Origin: Stieleria varia
GTDB taxonomy: Bacteria; Planctomycetota; Planctomycetia; Pirellulales; Pirellulaceae
Assembly (NCBI RefSeq): GCF_038443385.1
Contig: NZ_CP151726.1
Location: 496,001-560,000 of the forward strand
Reading direction: 5' to 3'
Length of the DNA stretch: 64,000 bases
Shown here: in pieces, positions 1-8,342 of the stretch
Position numbering within the stretch: the first letter of the stretch is position 1
How the letters are laid out: each line of letters begins with the position of its first letter
The notes under the pieces: model-generated
Told to the model about the DNA's origin: nothing
Database searches by the model: none
What the model saw: the letters and a program-made list of their open reading frames with translations, nothing else
Translations under genes and position numbers: made by a program

Positions 1-465
1 ATCGGAGCACCGATTCGAGACCTGGCCGGTGAACTTCCCTCCGGGATGCAACTGCCCGATGGTTTCACTGATCCCCGCATTGTGATGCCCGGCGTATTGG
101 CGGTCGGTGCACCCAAATACAGTGAACAACGTGGGGCGGACGATGCCCGCAGGTTCTCGGCTGCATTCAACAGTGATTCCTCCATCAATCGGTTTCCGCT
201 GATCACACTAATGGACGATAGTGAGTTTGCTGCCGCATCGATCAAGAATTGGTTGTGGGCGACGTTTACTCGCAGCAATCCGGCGACCGACGTGTCCGGG
301 ATCGATGCCGAAACGGTGTCCAAGCATTGGGGGTGCCGTGGATCACTGGTGATCGACGCGAGGTTCAAGCCTTGGCAAGCACCGCCGGTGATCGAAGACA
401 AAGAAACGATTTCGAAAGTCGACGCGCGCGCCGCACGTGGCGGTCCTCTGGCTCGATATCTCTAA
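1..465 (+). CDS. UbiD-family decarboxylase, C-terminal part (5' end outside the window)
   Basis: The reading frame is open from base 1, so only the last 154 residues are present. The stretch FPLITLMDDSEFAA followed by TFTRSNPATDV, KHWGCRGSLVIDAR and a terminal RAARGGPLARYL matches the C-terminal domain of UbiD-type decarboxylases, which remove a carboxylate from aromatic or alpha,beta-unsaturated acids using prenylated FMN made by UbiX. The FMN- and metal-binding N-terminal part lies outside, so activity and substrate cannot be judged. An SDR oxidoreductase starts 27 bases after the stop on the same strand and may be co-transcribed. The family call is firm; a ubiquinone or menaquinone role is not shown. 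Confidence 0.85.
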   Translation: MGAPIRDLAGELPSGMQLPDGFTDPRIVMPGVLAVGAPKYSEQRGADDARRFSAAFNSDSSINRFPLITLMDDSEFAAASIKNWLWATFTRSNPATDVSGIDAETVSKHWGCRGSLVIDARFKPWQAPPVIEDKETISKVDARAARGGPLARYL

Positions 466-492
466 TCTCAAGTTCAACAGTTGGTATCGACG

Positions 493-1311
493 ATGAATGC
501 CCCGGCACCCTCCTTGCAATCGGTTTTTGGTTGTCAGCACCCCGTGGCGTTGATCACGGGCAGCGGTGCGCCGCGGGTCGGCCGCGCGATCGCCATCGAA
601 CTGGCAGCGCACGGATGCTACATCGCATTGCATGCCAACAGCAGTGTCGACGAAGCCCATCAGGTTGCACGGTCACTGACCGACGAGTTTGGCGTGGAGG
701 TGATCGTTACCTCTGGTTCGTTGGCGGGTGACTCGACGGCGGAAGACATTGTCGGACAGTCTGCCGATCATTTCGGCCGCATCGATATCGTTGTCAACAG
801 TGCAGCGATCTGGTCGCCGACACCACTGAACGAAGTGACCCCGGATGAGATCCGACGATACGTGGACATCAACACGATCGGATCGTTCATGACCGCGCGC
901 GCGGCGGCAAACCGCATGTCCAACCAACCGACCGGCGGATCGATCGTGAACATCGGCGACTGGGCCACCGTGCGTCCCTACTTGGATCATGCCGCATACT
1001 TTCCCAGCAAGGGAGCGGTGGAAGTCATGACGCGGAGTTTAGCGGTGGAGTTTGCGCAGTGGAACTCCAAGATTCGCGTCAACTGTGTCCAGCCGGGGCC
1101 GGTTTTGTTGGCCGATGATGTTCCAGCACCACAGCAGCAGAAGCTTGCCAAGAGCACGTTGAGCGGGCGGATCGGTACGGCACAGCATGTCGCGCATGCG
1201 GTTCGTTTCTTGTGCGAAAACGATTTTGTCAACGGCGTGTGTTTGCCCGTCGATGGCGGGCGTACGATTTACGCACCCGACGGTCTGCAAGTCGGCATGA
1301 ATACGGGATAG
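493..1311 (+). CDS. short-chain dehydrogenase/reductase (SDR)
   Basis: A 272-residue Rossmann-fold oxidoreductase. The cofactor loop is GSGAPRVGRAIA near residue 20, the NNAG-equivalent is VNSAAIW, and the catalytic pair is in AAYFPSKGAVE (Tyr-x-x-x-Lys), followed by the usual VNCVQPGPV segment and a C-terminal VDGG motif. The glycine loop and overall layout resemble pteridine-reductase-like and FabG-like SDRs. I take ATG 493 rather than the in-frame TTG at 481, because the residues before it add nothing to the fold. It follows the UbiD-type gene closely, so the two may act in one pathway, but the substrate is unknown. Confidence 0.88.
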   Translation: MNAPAPSLQSVFGCQHPVALITGSGAPRVGRAIAIELAAHGCYIALHANSSVDEAHQVARSLTDEFGVEVIVTSGSLAGDSTAEDIVGQSADHFGRIDIVVNSAAIWSPTPLNEVTPDEIRRYVDINTIGSFMTARAAANRMSNQPTGGSIVNIGDWATVRPYLDHAAYFPSKGAVEVMTRSLAVEFAQWNSKIRVNCVQPGPVLLADDVPAPQQQKLAKSTLSGRIGTAQHVAHAVRFLCENDFVNGVCLPVDGGRTIYAPDGLQVGMNTG

Positions 1312-1348
1312 GCTTGGCTGTTGAGGCGTCGGGGTGACACGTGACAGA

Positions 1349-1500
1349 CACCTCCCCCAAGGAACTTGGGGGAGGTCGAGCAGAGCCGTTTAGGCGAATG
1401 CGAGGGAGGGGGCAATGCGCACCGTTTGGGCATTTGAACTCGTTTTTCTCAGCGTAGGCCCCCTCCCGGATCTTGCTTCGCTCGATCCGACCTCCCCCAG
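1349..1500. repeat. about 150-bp palindromic intergenic repeat, copy A
   Basis: Both ends carry CACCTCCCCCAAG / CGACCTCCCCCAG type arms, and the interior has a GCCGTTTAGGCGAATGCGAG tract and a GGATCTTGCTTCGCTCGATC palindrome. The same blocks occur in the same order, inverted, at 17724-17892. It lies between two genes and has no open frame, which fits a dispersed REP- or MITE-like element. Confidence 0.75.
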
Positions 1501-1695
1501 TGAGCCTCAGGCGCTAGCCGTGGGCCTGAGGCGGATTGTGGTGCCGGCCCACGGCTAGCGGGCTGTTGATTTAGTGAGCCGCGACGCGTAAGCGGCCGGG
1601 CCTACCGCATTGCCCGGTGCCTTACGGCCCACGGCTCACCCTTGCGTTCCCAATTTCGATTAAATCAACGGCCCACGGCTAGCGCCTGAGGCTCA
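1501..1695. repeat. nested inverted repeat
   Basis: The outer arms are a perfect 26-bp inverted repeat at 1501-1526 and 1670-1695, containing the core GGCCCACGGCTAGCGCC. Inside are TTGATTTA (1566-1573) with TAAATCAA (1661-1668), and a GTGAGCCGCG / CGGCTCAC pair. A related shorter hairpin with a GCTAGCC-CGGGCCT core is at 47347-47400. It abuts the repeat at 1349-1500, so two element families are stacked in this gap. Confidence 0.75.
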
Positions 1696-1773
1696 CTTTG
1701 ATTGCGATGCATGGAAAATAAACATGGACTGAAAAAACAGTGCCAGAACCCCAAATTTTGCAACGGCCCAGCA

Positions 1774-2925
1774 TTAGCTTGGTTTCACACACCAACGCGT
1801 GATGGCTTTGCTGTACAGCTCGATCCCGCGTTGCAACTGATCCAAACTGATCCATTCGTCGCTCGTGTGTGCTTGCGCGATGTCGCCGGGGCCGCACACG
1901 ATGCGTCGAGTCAACTCGGTCAACACGCCGCCATCGGTGCCGTAACAAACGGTTTTCGGTTCACCGCCGGCAAGTTCACAGAACGCTTGGACGCAAGGTG
2001 CCTCGGGGTCGGTCCACAACGGTCCACTGCCGGGCATCTCGGAGAGCGACAAGCCGAGTTCGTCGCATTGATCACGCAACGTCTGCAGCAGATCCCGGCC
2101 ATCGATGCCGGGCATCGAACGAAAGCAGACCCAGGCGGTGCTGAGAGCGGGAGTGATGTTGACGGCGGTGGCGTGATCGCTGACACCGAAATTCCAAGAG
2201 AGGTCCGGGGGATCAAACCTTTCATGTAGGTACTCTGACTGCTGTCGCGTTTTGTGACACAGTTCCAGCAAGGTGTTCAGGATCGGCACGATCGCTTCGT
2301 TGGCATTGGCACCTAAGCGTGTCGAACTGTGTGCGGCGCGTCCCCTGCTGGTGATCTTGGCACCGGCGATTCCTTTGTGCGCGTGGACGACGCCCAGCGA
2401 AGTCGGCTCGCCGATGATGGAGACCGGCTGGGCGCTGACCAATTCGCGATAGGCGGCCGAGTGCTGTACGATATGATTCGCTCCGTCAAAGCCGACTTCC
2501 TCGTCAGCCGTCACGACGATCCAAAGCGGTGCATGCTGAGCACGGGCGTCAAAGCTGCTTGCTGCGGACAGCATGGTCGCCAGGGAGCCTTTCATGTCGC
2601 AGGCACCGCGACCGTAGATTCGGTCATCGTGTTGCATCGGAACAAAGGGATCGCCGCCGGGACCGGTCCAATCGGCTGCGGGAACGACATCGGAATGGGC
2701 AAAGTAGGCCAGTCCGCCGGATTCGGATGATGGGCCACGTCGCGCGATCAAGTTGCACTTGGTCTGGCCTTTGCCATCGACGTAGGAGGTTCGTTCGACG
2801 TCGAATCCGAGTTGGACCAGATCGTGCTGGATCCAATCCGTGATGTCCGAGTTGCTGACATTGCTGACCGATGGGAATGCAATCATCCGCCGTAGACGTC
2901 CGATGCACTCGCTGAGAAGATCCAT
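1774..2925 (-). CDS. M20-family metallopeptidase (ArgE/DapE type)
   Basis: A 383-residue amidohydrolase of the acetylornithine deacetylase / succinyl-diaminopimelate desuccinylase family. The first metal motif is AYFAHSDVVPA, a second metal Asp sits in GRGACDMKG, the general base and metal pair is in TADEEVG, and the dimerisation domain opens at HKGIAGAKITSRGRAAHSS. Longer in-frame starts reach back into the upstream gene; ATG 2925 is chosen because it gives MDLLSECIGRL at the usual family N-terminus and lies 11 bases after the stop of the 2937-4685 gene, suggesting co-transcription. Which acylated amino acid or peptide is cleaved cannot be told from sequence. Confidence 0.85.
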   Translation of the reverse strand: MDLLSECIGRLRRMIAFPSVSNVSNSDITDWIQHDLVQLGFDVERTSYVDGKGQTKCNLIARRGPSSESGGLAYFAHSDVVPAADWTGPGGDPFVPMQHDDRIYGRGACDMKGSLATMLSAASSFDARAQHAPLWIVVTADEEVGFDGANHIVQHSAAYRELVSAQPVSIIGEPTSLGVVHAHKGIAGAKITSRGRAAHSSTRLGANANEAIVPILNTLLELCHKTRQQSEYLHERFDPPDLSWNFGVSDHATAVNITPALSTAWVCFRSMPGIDGRDLLQTLRDQCDELGLSLSEMPGSGPLWTDPEAPCVQAFCELAGGEPKTVCYGTDGGVLTELTRRIVCGPGDIAQAHTSDEWISLDQLQRGIELYSKAITRWCVKPS

Positions 2926-2936
2926 TTCTTTGCTGA

Positions 2937-4685
2937 CTAGTTTGGGTACAAGACGTCGAGCATCTCGATCAATGCAGGAACGTCCACCGTTTCTAATTGA
3001 CCGTCCAATTGTGAAAGTATCATGACCGCGTCCTTGCGGTAGTCCGGAGTGGACTTGGGGGCAACACACTGATAGATCGCCTGGGCGGCTTGCGCATCCG
3101 GTCGATCAGACGACAGGGCGAACGAAGCCAAGCGGGCGGCAACTGTGAACGGCATGTCGTCCAACGAGTAGGTTTTCTCTTGACGATTGAATCGGATCGT
3201 TAGCGATTGGCTCGTGTGTTCGACCACGATCACGGAGAGGTCTTCCGTGAGTTGAAACGTCGAGCCGGTTTCCAAAGTTTCCAATCCTTTGACGATGGCG
3301 CCACGATAAAAGCTTGCCAGGTCAGCGATGTGGTACAGCGAGTCTGCTTGCACGCTTTGCGTTTCGCTCAAATCACGCTGAGTCAACTTGTCCGCAGCGT
3401 CTTTCATCGTGGACCAATTGCGATCCAAGACCAATTGAGCGACCTTGCCGATCTCGGCTTGATTGGCCGCGATCGCTTCTTGTGTCAACTCGGGCTTGGG
3501 CGGCGCAGGCTCTGGTGTTGACTCCGTCGTCATCGGTGGCGTTGGAGTTGCAGCGGGAGGTGTCGGCTCGGGCGTTGGCGATGGCTTGGGCGTCGGTGTC
3601 GGCTCGGGCGATGGCTCGGGCGTTGGTGTCGGCTCGGGAGGCGATGGCTCAGGAACCGTCGGTTCAGGAGTCATGCCGTTATCGGCGTCCATGCCTGGCT
3701 GACCCATGCTTGGCCCATCCATCGAAGGTCCATCCATCGAAGGTCCATCCAGGCCTGAGCCGGCGGGAGGCTTTCCGTTTTCGTCGAACACCGGCGCGCG
3801 ACCGCTTGCCGCGGCACCACTGAGAACGCCGTCGGATCGTTCTTTGGGTTTGGCGATCGGTGGATTGACTTGGATGCCAGAGGCGGAAACGCCGTTGTTG
3901 GTGTCCTCGCTGCGGAACATTGCAAATTGATCGGGTCCGACGATCAATACGTACAGCAGTCCGCCGACCATTGCGAACAAAGCCACGATGACTCCGGCAA
4001 AGACGACCAAGCCGAGTCCTTTCTTTCGTCGTCGCGATCGTTTGCTGCCACGCAAGTTGACTCCCGGGCCGCCGCTGGTGGTCGGCAGGGAGGAGTCTGC
4101 GTTGGACGCGTTTGCCGGGGCCGCTGCGTTTGCCGGTGCCGCTGGGGCGGGCGGTAGAGGTGGTCCCGCTGGAGTCGGTGGGACGATGGCTGACGGCGCA
4201 GCAGCTTGAGGTGCGATCGGTGCAAACCCGGGCGGCGTGCCTGGAGGTGGCGTTGTTGCCGGTGGCGTCAGCGGGTTGGCGCTTGGCAGCATCGCGGCCA
4301 GGGGATCGCTCGCAGGCAACATCGCCGCCAGTGGATCGGACGGCTTGGTCTGGCTCGGCGATGGTTGTCGCTGCGATGGTTGTGGTGGGGGAGCGGGCGT
4401 TTGAATGGCTGGGGCGAAGATACCAAAGCGGGCATCCAGCTCGGCACGCGCGGCGGGATCTTGCAAGGTTTGGCGGGCTGATTCGGCGATCTTGGCCGCT
4501 CGTTTCCACACCGACGGATCGGTTTCGTCTTTGACCGCTTTGAGATGCTGGTACACGGCTTTCATGGCCGCGCCGATCGTTTCAGGGTCCTGTTCGCCTG
4601 CCTCCAGTCCGAACACCTGATACGCGTGAGGATGGTTCACGCCTTCGGGGATCGGCAACAGGTCAAACAGTTCGGAAGCAGGCAT
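2937..4685 (-). CDS. J-like domain, proline-rich single-pass membrane protein
   Basis: A 582-residue protein of unknown function. The first 95 residues (HPHAYQVFGLEAGEQDPETI and then ARQTLQDPAARAELDARFG) look like a divergent J-type or tetratricopeptide-like helical segment with no HPD motif. A long Pro/Ala/Gln linker follows, then a basic SKRSRRRKKG stop-transfer and one membrane helix (VVFAGVIVALFAMVGGLLYVL). Beyond it are three GPSMD direct repeats and a PEPTPTPEPS-type tract, ending in a helical domain of about 190 residues. The N-terminus is probably cytoplasmic and the C-terminus periplasmic. It is the first gene of a pair with the M20 peptidase. Confidence 0.75.
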   Translation of the reverse strand: MPASELFDLLPIPEGVNHPHAYQVFGLEAGEQDPETIGAAMKAVYQHLKAVKDETDPSVWKRAAKIAESARQTLQDPAARAELDARFGIFAPAIQTPAPPPQPSQRQPSPSQTKPSDPLAAMLPASDPLAAMLPSANPLTPPATTPPPGTPPGFAPIAPQAAAPSAIVPPTPAGPPLPPAPAAPANAAAPANASNADSSLPTTSGGPGVNLRGSKRSRRRKKGLGLVVFAGVIVALFAMVGGLLYVLIVGPDQFAMFRSEDTNNGVSASGIQVNPPIAKPKERSDGVLSGAAASGRAPVFDENGKPPAGSGLDGPSMDGPSMDGPSMGQPGMDADNGMTPEPTVPEPSPPEPTPTPEPSPEPTPTPKPSPTPEPTPPAATPTPPMTTESTPEPAPPKPELTQEAIAANQAEIGKVAQLVLDRNWSTMKDAADKLTQRDLSETQSVQADSLYHIADLASFYRGAIVKGLETLETGSTFQLTEDLSVIVVEHTSQSLTIRFNRQEKTYSLDDMPFTVAARLASFALSSDRPDAQAAQAIYQCVAPKSTPDYRKDAVMILSQLDGQLETVDVPALIEMLDVLYPN

Positions 4686-4871
4686 GACCGTCGAGATCGC
4701 AGGCTGGAGGGCGGGAGCAAGATTCGGCTAGCGAAACAAATCAGAGGGACAGTGGGGCTATCTGTATTGTCGCTCAATCAGTGCGGTTGGCAACGCAAGT
4801 CTATTGTAACTTTCCAGCATTGACGACCGCGAGGTTTATTTCTGCGGGTCACAGCGGACGAGAAAAGACCG

Positions 4872-5771
4872 TCATTTGCCGAGTTTTAATGCCAGCAGTC
4901 CTCGGCAAACCAAGCGGCTGACCACTTGATGGGGCACCTGGAGGGCAGCGGAAATCAACCCCGCGTCACCTCCCGTCAGGATGACGGTGGGGGGTGAATC
5001 GGTGGGTTCGGCAGCCCCGTAATTCTCTGCCAAGCGATCGATCGCGGCCGCCACGGCGGTGATCACGCCCAAACGGATGGCGGACGACGTGTTCGTCGCC
5101 GGTCGCATGGACAGAGGCGTTTGGCAGTCGCCATCGGCCAACAGGTCGATCTGGGGCAATGCATCGGTACCGCGCGCGAGCGCCTGCAGCTGTAGCCCCA
5201 AGCCCGGCAGAATCGCGCCGCCGCAGAATCGACCCCGGGCATCGACCCAGTCGACCGTCACTGCCGATCCGGCATCCACCACGACCAACGGAGGCCGGTA
5301 CAGTTCGGACGCCGCGAACGCACCGACCAAGCGATCGATTCCGAGCCGATCGGGATGATCCACCAACACGGGCATCGGCACGTCGTCTCGCGTGATGGTG
5401 CGGACGTCGACGTTCACTTGGTCGGAGTCGGCAAGTTGATTCTCCGCATCACGACGCAGTCGGTCGCACAACTGTCGCGATGCCGATCGTTGCACGCTTG
5501 CGATTCGCCACTGGGTACGACAAGGTCGGCAACGCGTGTGGCTTTCCACCCACTGAACCGCTTGTGTGATCCAGTCGACATCGGAGGTCACCGGATCGGT
5601 TGAACCCTGCGGCTCGCTTGGCCAGCGGTTGTCGATCGGGATGGAGATTTCGGAGAGGCGGTTTTCCGATGATGATTTCTTTTCGCATGCGGGGTGGTCG
5701 TCCGACATCAAACAAAGTTTGGCGGCCGAGTTACCGACGTCCACAGCAACGACACAGCTAGGCTCCTTCAC
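4872..5771 (-). CDS. coaX: type III pantothenate kinase
   Basis: A 299-residue cytosolic enzyme that phosphorylates pantothenate, the first step of coenzyme A synthesis. The N-terminal phosphate motif [12 protein letters not shown], the pantothenate motif [12 protein letters not shown], and [14 protein letters not shown] with GGAILPGL are the standard ASKHA-fold CoaX signatures, in the expected order. The length is slightly above the usual 250-270. The ATG overlaps the stop of obgE by 4 bases (ATGA), so the two are translationally coupled with obgE upstream. A central stretch around residues 25-50 is variable. The call is firm. Confidence 0.93.
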   Translation of the reverse strand: MKEPSCVVAVDVGNSAAKLCLMSDDHPACEKKSSSENRLSEISIPIDNRWPSEPQGSTDPVTSDVDWITQAVQWVESHTRCRPCRTQWRIASVQRSASRQLCDRLRRDAENQLADSDQVNVDVRTITRDDVPMPVLVDHPDRLGIDRLVGAFAASELYRPPLVVVDAGSAVTVDWVDARGRFCGGAILPGLGLQLQALARGTDALPQIDLLADGDCQTPLSMRPATNTSSAIRLGVITAVAAAIDRLAENYGAAEPTDSPPTVILTGGDAGLISAALQVPHQVVSRLVCRGLLALKLGK

Positions 5772-6988
5772 GGCACCGCCTTGTCGGAATCATTGCCGGA
5801 ATCATTGCCGCTGCCGTGATGTTTTCTTCCTTGTTTGCGTGATACCTGTTCGCCCTCCTTGTCTTTGGCTTGATGCTCGTTGGATAGGTCCGACGTGGGG
5901 CCGGCCAAGTGAGGTGGGACTCGTCGCTGACGAGTTGCCGTTGATTCGTCCGAGACGCGAAGCTTAGGAACGACTTCGCCCTCGTTCTCCATTCGTTGAC
6001 GACGCAACATGACTTGATCCATGATCCGATGCGTCAATTCGGCGAGTCCTTCGCCGGTCGCCGCGCTGATCATAAAGACTTCTTTGCCGGTCGACTCACG
6101 AAGTTGATCACGGACTTCCTCGGCACCTTCCATTTCCATCTTGGTGACGACGAGGATTTCATCGCGTTTGCCCAAGTCGGGATCGTACTCGATCAGCTCC
6201 GCGCGGATCGCGTTGTAGTTTTGCAGCGGATCGGTTCCGTCGACCGGTTTGGGCTCGACCAAATGCACCAGCAAGCCGGCGCGCTCGACGTGCTTGAGGA
6301 ACTCGTGTCCCAGCCCGACACCTTCGCTCGCGCCCTCGATCAAACCTGGGATGTCCGCGAGCACGAACGATCGCTCCTCATCGGCTTCGACGATTCCCAA
6401 GTTGGGATGTTTGGTCGTGAAGGGATAGTCGGCGATCTCGGGTCGAGCGCTGGAGATGCGTGAGAGCAGCGTGCTCTTGCCCGCGTTGGGTTTGCCCACC
6501 AATCCGACGTCGGCGATGCTGCGGAGTTCCAAGATCACCAATCGGGTCTCGCCTTCTTCGCCCGCCGTGGACTCTCGGGGCGCCTGGTTGGCACTGGACT
6601 TGAAGTGTGCGTTGCCGCGGCCGCCTTTGCCTCCCCGGGCGATGACGAAGCTCTCTCCGTGGTGGGTCAAGTCCTTGATCACAAAACCTTGATGAGCATC
6701 AATCACGGTGGTTCCCGGAGGAACGTAGAGGATTTGGTCGCCGCCCTTACGACCGTGACACATGGAGCCTTGGCCGGGTTGCCCTTTGGGGGCGCGATAG
6801 AACTTTCGGTTGGCGTAGGCCGCCAACGAGTTCACGCCGAGCTTGGCTTCTAAGATGATGCTGGCTCCGCGACCACCGTCGCCACCGTCGGGGCCGCCGC
6901 GGGGAACGTACTTTTCCCGACGCATACTGGAGCAGCCGTCGCCGCCTTTGCCGGCTTGCAACTCGATTTGGACACGATCAACAAACAT
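5768..6988 (-). CDS. obgE: Obg-family GTPase
   Basis: A 406-residue ribosome-associated GTPase involved in 50S assembly and stress response. The glycine-rich Obg fold opens with [19 protein letters not shown] and [18 protein letters not shown]. The G domain follows with G1 GKPNAGKST, the switch I region [10 protein letters not shown]3 [10 protein letters not shown]4 VTKMEME (a variant of NKxD) and G5 SAATGEG. The C-terminal tail of about 70 residues is charged and Gln/Lys/His-rich with an [11 protein letters not shown] repeat. The G4 motif TKME instead of NKxD is worth noting, since this loop sets guanine specificity. It overlaps coaX by 4 bases. Confidence 0.95.
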   Translation of the reverse strand: MFVDRVQIELQAGKGGDGCSSMRREKYVPRGGPDGGDGGRGASIILEAKLGVNSLAAYANRKFYRAPKGQPGQGSMCHGRKGGDQILYVPPGTTVIDAHQGFVIKDLTHHGESFVIARGGKGGRGNAHFKSSANQAPRESTAGEEGETRLVILELRSIADVGLVGKPNAGKSTLLSRISSARPEIADYPFTTKHPNLGIVEADEERSFVLADIPGLIEGASEGVGLGHEFLKHVERAGLLVHLVEPKPVDGTDPLQNYNAIRAELIEYDPDLGKRDEILVVTKMEMEGAEEVRDQLRESTGKEVFMISAATGEGLAELTHRIMDQVMLRRQRMENEGEVVPKLRVSDESTATRQRRVPPHLAGPTSDLSNEHQAKDKEGEQVSRKQGRKHHGSGNDSGNDSDKAVP

Positions 6989-7173
6989 CTCGGAGCCACT
7001 GGATAGGATTCAGCCTGCCACCTGGGTGCCGGCCGTTTGGCGGGCCGCTGTGGCAATGGGAGTGACCGCCGGTGCGGTCAGAATCCTTGAGAGTAGCCCA
7101 GAAACACACGCGGTCCAGAGGGTCGGGACCTGACTTGGTCGCTACGGAACAGCGAATCACTGACCCGCGCACC

Positions 7174-7258
7174 CGGTAGTGGGATTCGCCAGAATTCCTT
7201 ACGCATGGGATTTCTGACGAAATCCACCACGCCATTTATCGAGAAAGTGTTCCTAAAT
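7174..7258. repeat. 85-bp dispersed repeat, copy A
   Basis: It begins CGGTAGTGGGATTCGCC and ends GTTCCTAAAT. An inverted copy of the same length, about 80 percent identical by eye, lies at 29399-29483. Internal GGATTCGCC / GGCGAATCC-like and CGAAATCC blocks suggest a folded structure. It sits in the gap between obgE and the next leftward gene. Confidence 0.7.
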
Positions 7259-7274
7259 AATGCGTGCAAATGGG

Positions 7275-8309
7275 TCAATTTGCGGTTTGCTTGACGGCCC
7301 GGAAGTCCCAGCGATAGTTCAGCGGTTCGTCCAAGTTGTACCGTTTTAGAACGTATTGCATCTCGTTTTCGTCTTGAAAAGAGGGCACGCCGAATCGAAT
7401 CATGTCGTCGGTCTGTGCCATCGTGTCGCCCGGGCGAAAGAAGTTCAACTGCAGCATCTTGCGGCGATAGGGGGCATCGTCGCCCTCGCCGTCTTGTTGA
7501 AACGCATTGGTCAGCCCAGACACGTAAACGGAGAGAAAGTCGATGTTGGGGTCAACGTCGGTCCAGGTCGCCACTCCCCACACGCCGGGAGCGTCGTCGT
7601 CGCTGGTGCGTGGAATCTTGACGCGGGTGATTTCAACGCTGTTGTACAACGGAGCAGTGATCTGCTCCCGCATCGCGATGACCTCTTTGGCCGCTGGCAA
7701 GATTTGATCCAGAAAGCTGCCGCCGCCGACATGATCTTGGATCGTCAGCAATGGAAAGAATCGACGTGAGTCGTACCCGATCGCTTCGATCCTCTGAAAC
7801 ACCTCGGCCCCACCGACGTTATCCGCCGCCGGACGCAAATCGCCGCCTCGATAGCGAACCCGATAGACCATGTACCAAACCAGTTTTCGCTGCAGCCGGC
7901 CGTCGGCCCTTGGCAAATTCACATAGATCTGCCGCAGCGGTTTGAAGGAAAACTCGAGGCAGTAGACTTCGCGACGCAGCACGACTTGTTTGGCCATTTC
8001 GACCAAGGTGCGGCTGCGAGGATCAAAGTGCGGTGAATTGTTAGGGAAATTCGGCGCGCCCCACTCCAACTCCGGATGGGCTTCCAAGAAGGACTTCAGG
8101 GTTAGCGGCCCGTCAAAGGTCTCTTTCGGCCGCGGCGCCGGAGGTATCACGGTCACGACCCCGGGGGCAAAATCCGTTTGCTGCTCGAAGGACGGTTCCT
8201 GATCGGCATCCTGTGCCGTCGCCATGTGGGTCGGTAAGACGTCCGAAACCATCAAGGCCGCAAAAGTGGTGCAGAAAAGGATCGCCGTCGCGATTCGAGT
8301 TGCCAACAT
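7275..8309 (-). CDS. exported protein of unknown function
   Basis: A 344-residue protein. The N-terminus (MLATRIATAILFCTTFAALMV, then PTHMATAQ) is a signal peptide with a likely cleavage after ATA. The mature part has no motif I recognise; it contains conserved-looking stretches (VYCLEFSFKPLRQIYVNLP, VGGAEVFQRIEAIGYDSRRFFPLL, WDFRAVKQTAN at the end) and no membrane segment. It is probably periplasmic. It starts 33 bases after the stop of the 540-codon Tat-signal gene on the same strand, so the two likely form one unit. No function is proposed. Confidence 0.75.
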   Translation of the reverse strand: MLATRIATAILFCTTFAALMVSDVLPTHMATAQDADQEPSFEQQTDFAPGVVTVIPPAPRPKETFDGPLTLKSFLEAHPELEWGAPNFPNNSPHFDPRSRTLVEMAKQVVLRREVYCLEFSFKPLRQIYVNLPRADGRLQRKLVWYMVYRVRYRGGDLRPAADNVGGAEVFQRIEAIGYDSRRFFPLLTIQDHVGGGSFLDQILPAAKEVIAMREQITAPLYNSVEITRVKIPRTSDDDAPGVWGVATWTDVDPNIDFLSVYVSGLTNAFQQDGEGDDAPYRRKMLQLNFFRPGDTMAQTDDMIRFGVPSFQDENEMQYVLKRYNLDEPLNYRWDFRAVKQTAN

Positions 8310-8342
8310 GATTCTAGATTTCTGGTTCGAGTCGGGTTTGCT

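Noticed and set aside
3679-4509. A 276-codon frame in the proline-rich gene
   Set aside because: Out-of-frame reading of low-complexity repeats, very Arg-rich.
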